From Zeimonas sp041678445 (lineage in GTDB: Bacteria > Pseudomonadota > Gammaproteobacteria > Burkholderiales > Burkholderiaceae_E): a stretch of DNA of 28,743 nucleotides. The translations under genes were made by a program, and so were the position numbers. The notes under the pieces were generated by a model. That model did no database searches and was not told the DNA's origin. It saw only the letters and a list, made by a program, of their open reading frames with translations. Below, in pieces: positions 7,044 to 13,575 of this stretch. Where the stretch lies: positions 1-28,743 of the forward strand of contig JBAYOD010000009.1 in the NCBI GenBank assembly GCA_041678445.1, read 5' to 3'. Position 1 is the stretch's first letter. The number at the start of each line of letters is the position of its first letter.

Positions 7044-8594
7044 TCAAGCCAGTTGCGCTTCGATCAGGAAGGGGCCGCGGCGTGACAGGGCGGTGCGCAG
7101 CAGGTCGTTGAAGCGTTCGGTGGTGTCGGCCCGGGCCGCTTCGACCCCCATTGCGCGGGCCAGTCCTGCCCAGTCGAGCACCGGGGATTCGACCGTCAGC
7201 ATCCGCTGCGCCTGTTCGCCCGGGTGGGTGACGCCGACATTCCTGAGCTCGCCTTGCAGGATCCGGTAGCCGCGATTGGCCAGAACCACGGTGACGATAT
7301 CCAGGTTCTCGCGGGCCTGCGTCCAGAGGGCCTGCAGCGTGTACATGCCGGCGCCGTCGCCCTCCAGGCTCACGACCTTGCGTTGCGGGCAGGCGATCGC
7401 TGCGCCGGTGGCCATCGGCAGGCCGCCACCGATCGCACCGCCGGTGAGTTGCAGGTAGTCGTGCGGCGCCGAGCCGTCGGTGTAGCGGAACAGCGTGCGG
7501 CCCGAGGACACTGATTCATCGCACAGGATGGCCTGCTCGGGCAGCATGGCGGCCACCGACTGCATGACCGTCTCGGCAGTCAGCACCCCCGGGTCGGCGG
7601 CCGTCATGCAGAGGGCATCATTGCGCAGCGGCGCAGTCTGTGCGGCGCCGAGCTCGTCGGCGAGCCAGGCCAGCGCGTGTTCGAGGTCGTCGTCGGCACT
7701 GGCCAGCCGCAGGATTTCGGTGTCCGGCGGGGTGAGCACCGACGGCTTGCCTGGGTAGGCGAAGAAGGCGATCGGCAGATTGGCCCCGGCCAGCAGCAGC
7801 ACGTCGATTTCGCCCAGGGCGGCGAGGGCCTGGTCGACCGGATAGGGTACGCGCGGCACGACGACACGGCCGGTGCCGCGCTGCACCCGGGCGTTCGATT
7901 GCTGCGAGAGCAACCGGACCCCGGTGGCCGCGGCGATCCGCGCAGCGATCGTCAGGCAGGGCTCGCGCAGTGCGCGGCCCGACAGCATCAGGGTGACCCG
8001 CTTGCCCGAACGGATGGCCGCGGCAGCGGCCGCGACGGCCGTGACATCGACCTGAGTGAGGGCCGGAGGCGGCAGCGGCTCGGCCGGGCCGTCGGCCTCG
8101 TTCCAGGCCGTGTCGGCCGGCAAGGCGAGCGTGGCGATGCGCCCGGCCCCGGTGCGTGCCGCGCCGACCGCCGCCGCGGCGTCGGCGGCAACGGATCGCG
8201 CATCGGCCGACATCCGGAACCAGCTCGAAACTGGCCGGGCGAAGCCTTCCAGGTCACTGGCCAGCGGGGTTTCGTAGCTGCGGTGCGCAATCGCGTGCTC
8301 GCCGACGATGTTGACGATCGGCGAGCGCGCCTTGCGGGCGTTGTGCAGATTGGCCAGCCCGTTGGCCAACCCGGGGCCCAGATGCAGCAGCGTCGCGGCC
8401 GGCTTGTCGGCCATCCGCGCGTAACCATCGGCCGCACCGGTGGCCACCCCTTCGAAGAGGCCGAGCACGCAACGCATACCCGGCACCTGGTCGAGTGCGG
8501 CAACGAAATGCATCTCGGAGGTGCCGGGGTTGGTAAAACAGACGTCGACCTGCGCGGCGAGCAGGGTGCGAACCAGCGATTCAGCGCCGTTCAT
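7044..8594 (-). CDS. Thiamine-diphosphate enzyme annotated in relatives as acetolactate synthase large subunit
   Basis: A 516-aa member of the pyruvate oxidase/acetolactate synthase fold. The N-terminal pyrimidine-binding domain has NPGTSE and the catalytic glutamate Glu48 (LGLFEGVATGAADGYARM). A middle domain follows. The C-terminal diphosphate domain carries GDG at 412-414 and the paired Asn at 440, the usual Mg/ThDP motif. The sequence resembles IlvB-like proteins that lack a regulatory small-subunit gene. No ilvN follows here, and an MFS gene does. It could therefore be a 2-oxoacid decarboxylase or carboligase of another pathway rather than the branched-chain amino-acid enzyme. The ATG at 8594 has GGAG 6 bases upstream. 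The domain assignment is secure; the substrate is not. Confidence 0.87.
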   Translation of the reverse strand: MNGAESLVRTLLAAQVDVCFTNPGTSEMHFVAALDQVPGMRCVLGLFEGVATGAADGYARMADKPAATLLHLGPGLANGLANLHNARKARSPIVNIVGEHAIAHRSYETPLASDLEGFARPVSSWFRMSADARSVAADAAAAVGAARTGAGRIATLALPADTAWNEADGPAEPLPPPALTQVDVTAVAAAAAAIRSGKRVTLMLSGRALREPCLTIAARIAAATGVRLLSQQSNARVQRGTGRVVVPRVPYPVDQALAALGEIDVLLLAGANLPIAFFAYPGKPSVLTPPDTEILRLASADDDLEHALAWLADELGAAQTAPLRNDALCMTAADPGVLTAETVMQSVAAMLPEQAILCDESVSSGRTLFRYTDGSAPHDYLQLTGGAIGGGLPMATGAAIACPQRKVVSLEGDGAGMYTLQALWTQARENLDIVTVVLANRGYRILQGELRNVGVTHPGEQAQRMLTVESPVLDWAGLARAMGVEAARADTTERFNDLLRTALSRRGPFLIEAQLA

Positions 8595-8610
8595 TCAGGG
8601 CTCCGGGTAA

Positions 8611-8677
8611 GGATCGGCCGCTCGAAGGCCGGGGGATCGGCCGCTCGAAGGCCGAGGAGGATGGCTGTTCAAAGGCC
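8611..8677. repeat. 23-bp tandem repeat, two near-exact copies plus a degenerate third
   Basis: Two units begin at 8611 and 8634, each starting GGATCGGCCGCTCGAAGGCC. They are followed by a diverged copy near 8659 (GGATGGCTGTTCAAAGGCC), which runs into the end of the 108-aa gene. Each unit can fold by CGGCC/GGCCG pairing. The array fills most of the gap before the ThDP-enzyme gene. Confidence 0.7.
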
Positions 8678-8995
8678 CAGGATGCGGCCGATCTGGGTGA
8701 TGTAGCGGCCGCCTTCGAAGGCGTCGGCGAGCAGTTCGTCGCCAAGACGGTGGAGGTTCTCGCGCAGGCCCGACAGACCGTTCTGCACAGAGTCGGGTTC
8801 GCTGTCGCTGCCCAGCGCGGCGCGCAACTGCTCGACCTCGGCGCGCAGGGCTTCGATATGGGAGGAATCATGCCGGGCGCGTGCCAGGTCCGCCTCGAGT
8901 GCGTCGACGAGCCGGGTCACCTCGTCGAGGTCGATGTCGGGGCGGCTGGATTCGGAAGGCGGGTTCTCGTTCTCGGAAGGCGGGTTCTCGTTCAT
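8669..8995 (-). CDS. Small coiled-coil protein of unknown function (108 aa)
   Basis: I cannot name it. The ATG at 8995 opens MNENPPSENENPPSESS, in which the 7-residue unit NENPPSE is exactly duplicated. A charged helical segment with heptad-like spacing follows (about residues 22-70: VTRLVDALEADLARA, EALRAEVEQLRAAL), as in a coiled coil. The C-terminus LRENLHRLGDELLADAFEGGRYITQIGRILGL looks conserved and amphipathic. No signal peptide or membrane span is visible. It is the first gene of a same-strand run with the ThDP enzyme and the MFS carrier, 74 bases upstream of the former. The longer frame to 9070 adds residues without support. Function unknown. Confidence 0.65.
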   Translation of the reverse strand: MNENPPSENENPPSESSRPDIDLDEVTRLVDALEADLARARHDSSHIEALRAEVEQLRAALGSDSEPDSVQNGLSGLRENLHRLGDELLADAFEGGRYITQIGRILGL

Positions 8996-9088
8996 GGCAA
9001 AGCCCCGGTTGGCTGGGTCATGGTGCGAGTCGGATCGATTCTGGTGAGCTTCGTTCCGACCGGGCGACACCAGTCTATAGTAGCCGCC

Positions 9089-9214
9089 ATGAGTACTGAT
9101 TATCGGTATCTCGGCATCGCCATCCTTGCCGAAACCGTTGCCACGACTGCGCTCAAAAGCGCCGAATCCTTCACCCGGCCCGGACCCAGCCTGGTCACGG
9201 TCGCCGGCTCGTGA
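9089..9214 (+). pseudogene. 5' fragment of an SMR (EmrE-like) small multidrug exporter gene
   Basis: The 41 codons from the ATG at 9089 read MSTDYRYLGIAILAETVATT.LKSAE.FTR.GPSLVTVAG. This matches the first transmembrane helix of EmrE-type exporters, including the essential membrane Glu (Glu15) and the following FTR.xPS turn. A TGA then stops it. The 89 bases to the next gene give nothing resembling helices 2-4 in any frame I checked. SMR proteins are normally about 105-110 aa, so about 60% is missing. A promoter-like TATAGT lies just upstream, so the stub may still be transcribed. It appears to be the remnant of a deletion. Confidence 0.72.
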
Positions 9215-9303
9215 TCATCACCGTCTTCTCGGAATCGCTGGCCCGCTGACCAGCCCCGGACGCCGCCCCGGCTTCGGGCGGGAGCGGCACCCAAGCGGCC
9301 TGT

Positions 9304-10563
9304 TCAGGCGTCGAGGACGACGGGCTGCGCGCCGAGCGCAACATCGATATCGTTCTCGCGAACGCGGGTTTCCAGGCCCATCTCGGCCAGCAGACCGAGG
9401 AAGGGGCGTGGTGGCAGTTCCTCGACGTTGACCATGCGCCGCACGTCCCAGCTGCCATCGGCGATCAGCAGCGCCGCGGCTGCAGCCGGTACGCCCGCCG
9501 TATAGGAGATGGCCTGGCTGCCGACTTCGCGGTAGCTCTGTGCATGGTCGCAGATGTTGTAGATGAGGACCTTGCGCGGCTTGCCGTCCTTTTCGCCACG
9601 CACCAGGTCGCCGATGCAGGTCTTGCCGGTGTACGCCGGAGCGAGCGAGGCCGGGTCGGGCAGCACGGCCTTGAGGACCTTCAGCGGGATGACCTCCTGG
9701 CCTTCGGCAGTACGCACCGGATGCTCGGAGAGCATGCCCAGGTTCTTCAGAACGGTGAAGACGTTGATGTAGTGGTCGCTGAAGCCCATCCAGAAACGGA
9801 TGTCGGGAACATCCAGGTGCCGCGACAGCGAGTGCAGTTCGTCGTGGCCGGTCAGGTAGGCGGTCTGGCGCCCGACCACGGGAAGGTCCCACTCCTTGCG
9901 GTACTGGAACATCTGTGCAGCGGTCCACTGCCGGTCCTGCCAGGACCAGACCGTGCCGGTGAACTCGCGAAAGTTCACTTCCGGATCGAAGTTCGTGGCG
10001 AAGTAGCGATCGTGACGACCGGCGTTGATGTCGACGATGTCGATCGAATCGACCCGGTCGAAGTACTCGTCACAGGCCAGCTTCGCGTAGGCGTTGACCA
10101 CGCCCGGATCGAAGCCTGCGCCCAGGATGGCGGTCACGCCGGCCGCCTCGCAGGCAGCACGGTGCCGCCACTCGTAGTTCGCATACCAGGGCGGCGGTTC
10201 GCAGACCTTCTGCGGATCCTCGTGGATGGCGGTGTCGATATAGGCTGCGCCGGTCTTCAGGCAGGCCTGCAGCACCGACATGTTGACGAAGGCCGACCCG
10301 ACGTTGATCACGATCCTGGCACCGGTACTGCGGATCAGCGCCGCGGTGGCGTCGACGTCCATCGCATCGACCGCGTGGGCCTGCAGGGTGCCGGGGCGCT
10401 GCAGGCTGCCCTTGGTGTAGACCGATTCGATGATCGCCCGGCACTTGTCGACTGTGCGCGAGGCGATGTGGATATCTCCCAGCCGGGCATTGTTCTGCGC
10501 ACACTTGTGCGCAACCACGTGAGCCACGCCGCCGGCGCCGATGATGAGGAGGTTGGGTTTCAT
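9304..10563 (-). CDS. Carboxynorspermidine dehydrogenase/synthase (saccharopine dehydrogenase family)
   Basis: A 419-aa protein with an N-terminal Rossmann fold (GAGGVA, residues 9-14), the segment GARIVINVGSAFVN, and GAGFDPGVVNAYAK. All are typical of carboxynorspermidine synthase (EC 1.5.1.43). That enzyme reductively condenses aspartate semialdehyde with a diamine (diaminopropane or putrescine) using NADPH to make carboxynorspermidine or carboxyspermidine. The ATG at 10563 follows GGAAGGAAGCTGCAT. It lies 35 bases downstream of nspC on the same strand, which supports the pathway assignment. Saccharopine dehydrogenase itself is the alternative, but the nspC neighbour makes it unlikely. Confidence 0.92.
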   Translation of the reverse strand: MKPNLLIIGAGGVAHVVAHKCAQNNARLGDIHIASRTVDKCRAIIESVYTKGSLQRPGTLQAHAVDAMDVDATAALIRSTGARIVINVGSAFVNMSVLQACLKTGAAYIDTAIHEDPQKVCEPPPWYANYEWRHRAACEAAGVTAILGAGFDPGVVNAYAKLACDEYFDRVDSIDIVDINAGRHDRYFATNFDPEVNFREFTGTVWSWQDRQWTAAQMFQYRKEWDLPVVGRQTAYLTGHDELHSLSRHLDVPDIRFWMGFSDHYINVFTVLKNLGMLSEHPVRTAEGQEVIPLKVLKAVLPDPASLAPAYTGKTCIGDLVRGEKDGKPRKVLIYNICDHAQSYREVGSQAISYTAGVPAAAAALLIADGSWDVRRMVNVEELPPRPFLGLLAEMGLETRVRENDIDVALGAQPVVLDA

Positions 10564-10598
10564 ATGCAGCTTCCTTCCATGGGATGCCTGGCTTTCGC

Positions 10599-11696
10599 TC
10601 AGGACAGGCTGTTCGCGTAGTCGTCGTAGGTGAACCGACGCACGACGCGCTCACTGCCATCGAGCTCGCGCACGACGATGGCGGGCATGGTCAAGCCGTT
10701 GAACCAGTTCTTCTTGACCATCGTGTAACCGGCGGCATCGCGAACCGAGATCCGCTGACCGGTTGTCAACTCCTGCGGAAAATCGAACTCGCCGAAGATG
10801 TCGCCGGCCAGACAGGATTTTCCGTAGACCAGGTAGCGGAACGGACCGTTGTCGGGTTCGATGCGCGCACGCGTCTGGTAGATCAGCAGATCGAGCATGT
10901 GGGCTTCGATCGACGCGTCCACGACTGCCAGCCGCTTGCCGTTGAACAAGGTGTCGAGCACCGACACTTCCAGACTGGCGGAGTCGCTGACCGCGGCTTC
11001 GCCGGGCTCCAGGTAGATCTGCAGCGCATAGCGCTCGGCAAAGCTGCGCAAGCGGGCGCAGAAGGCCTCCAGCGGATAGCCGTCGGCCGTGAAGTGGATG
11101 CCGCCGCCCAGGCTGACCCAGTCGACCTGGGAGAGCAGCGGGCCGAAGCGCGTTTCGATTTCGCCCAGCAGGGCGTCGAAGCGCGCAAAGTCGCGGTTCT
11201 CGCAGTTGTTGTGGATCATGAAGCCGTTCAGGCGCGCGATGATCGGTGCTACCCGAGCCGGGTCGGCCTCGCCCAGGCGGCTGAACGGGCGAGCCGGATC
11301 GGCCAGCGCGTAGTCCGAGCTGCTGACGCCGGGATTCAGACGCAGGCCGACCGGCTTGCCGGCGGCCCGGTCGGCAAAGCGCTCGAACTGGCCGAGGCTG
11401 TTGAAGATCACCTTGTCGGCGTGCGAGAGCACCTCGTCGATTTCATGATCGGCGTAGGCCACGCTGTAGGCATGGGTCTCGCCACCGAACTTCTCACGGC
11501 CCAGCCGGACCTCGTACAGTGACGACGACGTCGTGCCGTCCATGTACTCGCGCATCAGGTCGAAGACCGACCAGGTCGCGAAACACTTGAGGGCGAGGAG
11601 GACCTTCGCGCCGGAGTTCTGGCGCACGAAGTCGATGCGCTTCAGGTTCTCGAGCAGGCGGCGCTTGTCGATCAGGTAATAGGGTGTCTGGATCAA
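10599..11696 (-). CDS. nspC: Carboxynorspermidine decarboxylase NspC
   Basis: A PLP-dependent fold-III (alanine-racemase-like) decarboxylase of about 365 aa. It converts carboxynorspermidine/carboxyspermidine to norspermidine/spermidine. The PLP lysine is expected at Lys37 in LALKCFATW. Further matches to Vibrio NspC as I remember it are DGTTSS, FGGETHAYSV, RLNPGVS, NCEN, DWVSLGGG, YLEPGEA, CLAGD and AGYTMVKKNWFNGL. The start is unclear. A TTG at 11696 gives MIQTPYYLID, the family's usual beginning, but no strong ribosome site precedes it. The longest frame starts with another TTG at 11825, with unlikely residues. It is the first gene of the two-gene polyamine operon. Confidence 0.92.
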   Translation of the reverse strand: MIQTPYYLIDKRRLLENLKRIDFVRQNSGAKVLLALKCFATWSVFDLMREYMDGTTSSSLYEVRLGREKFGGETHAYSVAYADHEIDEVLSHADKVIFNSLGQFERFADRAAGKPVGLRLNPGVSSSDYALADPARPFSRLGEADPARVAPIIARLNGFMIHNNCENRDFARFDALLGEIETRFGPLLSQVDWVSLGGGIHFTADGYPLEAFCARLRSFAERYALQIYLEPGEAAVSDSASLEVSVLDTLFNGKRLAVVDASIEAHMLDLLIYQTRARIEPDNGPFRYLVYGKSCLAGDIFGEFDFPQELTTGQRISVRDAAGYTMVKKNWFNGLTMPAIVVRELDGSERVVRRFTYDDYANSLS

Positions 11697-12160
11697 TGTC
11701 GTCAGGATGTCCGGATAGGGGTCGTGTCTGGATCTGGTCAGGGTCACAGCGTCGCGAAGGGCCGGCTCCAGACGGCCACGCCACACCACCCGGCGAACGG
11801 CAACTGGCCGTGCGTCGGGCAGCAAGGTGGGAGGGCACCCGCCAGTGGCGGGGCGCCTTCAGGAGGGTCTTCGGGCGTGGTGGGGCGCGCCGGCGCGCGT
11901 CAGTGCGCTCGACCGGCTGCGGTGCGGCATCGTCTCAAGCCGCACGCGTTCAAGCGGCGCGCAGGGCGATCGGTGACCCGATCGTCGGTACGATCGGTGG
12001 GCCGATCGATTTTCCGTTTGGGAGGTGTTCAGATGAACTGATACGATCCCCAATTGGAACAGGGCGTCTGGTGACATGGCGTCCTCTCCAACCAGCAGAT
12101 TGCGAGCGAAGCCCTGCGGGGCCGCGCAATCTTTTAAGATACTTCAGACATCGGCAAGCG
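11697..12160. other. 464-base gap between nspC and the toxin gene, no credible gene
   Basis: The reading frames here are short and have no family resemblance. The gap holds the presumed nspC promoter, an imperfect direct repeat at the nspC start (GTGTCTGGATC at 11684-11694 and 11724-11734), two tandem CGATCGG stem-loops at 11967-12008, and an ATCTTTTAAGAT palindrome at 12129-12140 just beyond the toxin stop. Base composition around 12010-12060 and 12129-12140 is more AT-rich than in the flanks. Confidence 0.6.
11967..12008. repeat. Two tandem hairpins with identical 7-bp stems
   Basis: CGATCGG/CCGATCG stems occur at 11967-11973 with 11978-11984 (loop TGAC) and at 11991-11997 with 12002-12008 (loop TGGG), separated by 6 bases. 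The matching stem and loop length suggest a duplicated element, such as a REP-like unit or a two-site operator. Confidence 0.65.
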
Positions 12161-12679
12161 TCAAGGGAACAACTTTGCGATCTGCGCCATAGGCAGGAAC
12201 AGGCGGAGCGGCGTTCTCTGGAACGGCGGAAAATCAAAATCCCGGTAGAAACTTTCAGCCCGTTCGTCCTTGGCATCCACAACCACCGCCATGGCCGCGA
12301 TCTGCTGCGCAGCCTCCAGGCTGCGGCGCAGCGCATCGACCAGCAGGAATTCCCCGACACCCAGACCGCGCGCCCTGCAATCCACCGCCAGCCGTCCCAG
12401 CAGCGTGACGGGCAATTGCCCATAGCGCGGCAGGCGCTTCATCAGTTCTGGCGGAAGCTCGTCCACCGGAATGATGGACGATGAAAGGGTGTAAAAGCCG
12501 AGCACCTCGGGGTCGTCGGGCTGCGTGAGAACGAAAGGCGCGGCCACCCGCTTTTCAGCGTCCTGCCGGGCCTGCTCACGCAGATAGCGATTCAGGTCTT
12601 CACGGCCGCAATCGAATGACTTGCGCTCATGGGCCTTTTCAAGTGGGCTGATGTGCTCCGGGGCAAGAATGAGCGCCAA
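12161..12679 (-). CDS. GNAT-family acetyltransferase toxin (TacT/AtaT-like)
   Basis: A 172-aa GCN5-type acetyltransferase resembling TacT. It has the N-terminal FDCGREDLNRYLR box, the acetyl-CoA binding core RLAVD followed by RARGLGVGEFLL (RxxGxG type), and a C-terminal segment ERAESFYRDFDF with the usual catalytic-region Tyr. Toxins of this family acetylate the amino group of aminoacyl-tRNAs and block translation. It begins with a TTG at 12679, immediately after the antitoxin TGA, so translational coupling is likely; no in-frame ATG is near. A DUF1778-type antitoxin gene upstream in the same operon completes the classic pair. The tRNA target cannot be read from sequence. Confidence 0.9.
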   Translation of the reverse strand: MALILAPEHISPLEKAHERKSFDCGREDLNRYLREQARQDAEKRVAAPFVLTQPDDPEVLGFYTLSSSIIPVDELPPELMKRLPRYGQLPVTLLGRLAVDCRARGLGVGEFLLVDALRRSLEAAQQIAAMAVVVDAKDERAESFYRDFDFPPFQRTPLRLFLPMAQIAKLFP

Positions 12680-12976
12680 TCAGAACCCCGCCTTCCGACG
12701 GTAGCTCTGGACGGCTTTTTGCAGGCGGGGCCCCGGCTCGGAAGGCGTCAGCAGCGCGCTTACGAAAGCCACTTGCTCCTCACGGCTCAAGCGGATGAGC
12801 TCATGCTCCTGCACGATCTTCGCGGCAGCCTCTTGCGTGCTGTCGATGATCAACTCGCTCAGCGTGCGTCCCGTCAGGCTCGCTGCGCGCTGGAAAAAGT
12901 TCTTCTGGTCGCTGGACACGCGCGCCTCGAGGCGCGCATTGCGCGGCTTTTCCTGAGTGTCAGGCGCATGCAGCAT
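12680..12976 (-). CDS. DUF1778 / TacA-like ribbon-helix-helix antitoxin
   Basis: A 98-aa protein. After a short charged lead, RNARLEARVSSDQKNFFQRAASLTGRTLSELIIDST fits the DUF1778 ribbon-helix-helix domain (beta strand about residues 14-20, then two helices). It would bind operator DNA as a dimer. The C-terminal part (about 60-98, ending LQKAVQSYRRKAGF) would wrap around and neutralise the toxin. The ATG at 12976 follows AGGGA. It is the first gene of the TA operon, directly abutting the toxin start. Autorepression through the paired repeats upstream is inferred. Confidence 0.9.
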   Translation of the reverse strand: MLHAPDTQEKPRNARLEARVSSDQKNFFQRAASLTGRTLSELIIDSTQEAAAKIVQEHELIRLSREEQVAFVSALLTPSEPGPRLQKAVQSYRRKAGF

Positions 12977-13014
12977 CGCTTCCCTCGCAGGAACAGGGTC
13001 AGATTTTGCGCTTC

Positions 13015-13057
13015 AATGTACGCCATTCGTCCGTACGTATCAAGATGAACGCCATTC
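13015..13057 (-). promoter_or_regulatory. Promoter and candidate operator of the toxin-antitoxin operon
   Basis: On the minus strand TTGATA (13043-13038) and TACATT (13020-13015) are separated by exactly 17 bases, a good sigma70-type arrangement about 40 bases before the antitoxin ATG. The 13-base repeat GAATGGCGTtCAT/GAATGGCGTaCAT occurs at 13057-13045 and 13028-13016, 29 bases apart. One copy lies just upstream of the -35 and the other spans the spacer end and most of the -10. That is where an autoregulating RHH antitoxin would bind. Confidence 0.6.
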
Positions 13058-13207
13058 CCCTGAAGGTCGTTCCCTGGGTCTCCACCTGCGTCGCGGCACC
13101 GTTCGATGCGGGGGCCGTGCCGGTGATCCGGCATCAGATCGGGAAGCAGGGAAAGACCGGAAGAAGACGGCCAGAAAAAGGCCAGAAAAAGACGGGGCCC
13201 GAATGGC

Positions 13208-13233
13208 AAGGGCCCAGGTTTCCCTGAGCCCTT
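13208..13233 (-). terminator. Stem-loop terminator candidate of the tRNA-Arg gene
   Basis: An 11-bp stem (13208-13218 with 13223-13233, one G-U pair on the minus strand) is closed by a GAAA tetraloop on the minus strand. It begins 8 bases beyond the CCA end of the tRNA. T-runs follow about 30-45 bases later. It could terminate the tRNA transcript or serve in 3' processing. Confidence 0.6.
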
Positions 13234-13241
13234 GGAAGGAG

Positions 13242-13318
13242 TGGCGCGGCTGGCAGGATTCGAACCCACGACCCCTTGGTTCGTAGCCAAGTACTCTATC
13301 CAACTGAGCTACAGCCGC
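13242..13318 (-). tRNA. tRNA-Arg(ACG)
   Basis: The complete 77-base cloverleaf reads on the minus strand. The acceptor GCGGCTG pairs with CAGCCGC. The D arm is GCTC-AGTTGGATA-GAGT type. The anticodon stem CTTGG/CCAAG encloses loop CTACGAA with anticodon ACG (wobble A expected to become inosine, reading CGU/CGC/CGA). The T arm has loop TTCGAAT. The discriminator is G and CCA is encoded (13244-13242). Confidence 0.95.
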
Positions 13319-13407
13319 GCAGACGGCGGAGTATATCAGGTTTCCGGGCTTTGACTCGGATCCTCCGACTGACCGGTACCGCCAGGGCGAAGCAGGCGGA
13401 CGGCCGG

Positions 13408-13428
13408 AAGGCGCTTCGCCGGCGCCTT
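13408..13428. terminator. Hairpin in the leader region between tRNA-Arg and aceE
   Basis: AAGGCGC (13408-13414) pairs with GCGCCTT (13422-13428) around a 7-base loop, followed on the plus strand by TCTC. No plus-strand gene precedes it, so it may insulate aceE from read-through. The role is uncertain. Confidence 0.35.
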
Positions 13429-13482
13429 TCTCATCCGCTCACCCCATTTCTTCGACTGTCAATCCACATTATGAAATATAAA

Positions 13483-13532
13483 TTCAGAATCTGAAAATAA
13501 GCCTTGTCTTTTCCGGAGGCCCTTTCTAGAAT
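13483..13532 (+). promoter_or_regulatory. Candidate aceE promoter with upstream palindrome
   Basis: TTGTCT (13504-13509) and TAGAAT (13527-13532) are separated by 17 bases, a sigma70-like promoter about 37 bases before the aceE ribosome site AGAGAGGAG. Just upstream, inside an AT-rich patch unlike the surroundings, is a 13-base palindrome TTCAGA-A-TCTGAA (13483-13495). It could be a regulator site. It does not match the enterobacterial PdhR box as I remember it. Confidence 0.55.
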
Positions 13533-13575
13533 CAGCAACAGATTCTCGCCCGATCCAACGAAGAGAGGAGATGCC

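Noticed and set aside
5756..7111. A 451-codon plus-strand frame opposite the MFS gene
   Set aside because: The composition is low-complexity Ala/Gln/Glu/Arg, typical of the antisense of a membrane protein. No start signal.
8611..8677. A CRISPR array
   Set aside because: The 23-bp units are directly tandem with no spacers and only two good copies.
11859..12077. Short minus-strand frames in the nspC/toxin gap
   Set aside because: No ribosome site, no family resemblance, and the frame is built partly from the hairpin repeats.
13006..13227. A 73-codon plus-strand frame between the antitoxin and tRNA genes
   Set aside because: It overlaps the TA promoter repeats and the tRNA terminator. Its Lys/Arg-rich end comes from the GGCCAGAAAAA repeats.
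12977..13318. An integrated element with tRNA-Arg as attachment site
   Set aside because: No integrase and no second copy of the tRNA 3' end were found by eye, so only adjacency can be claimed.
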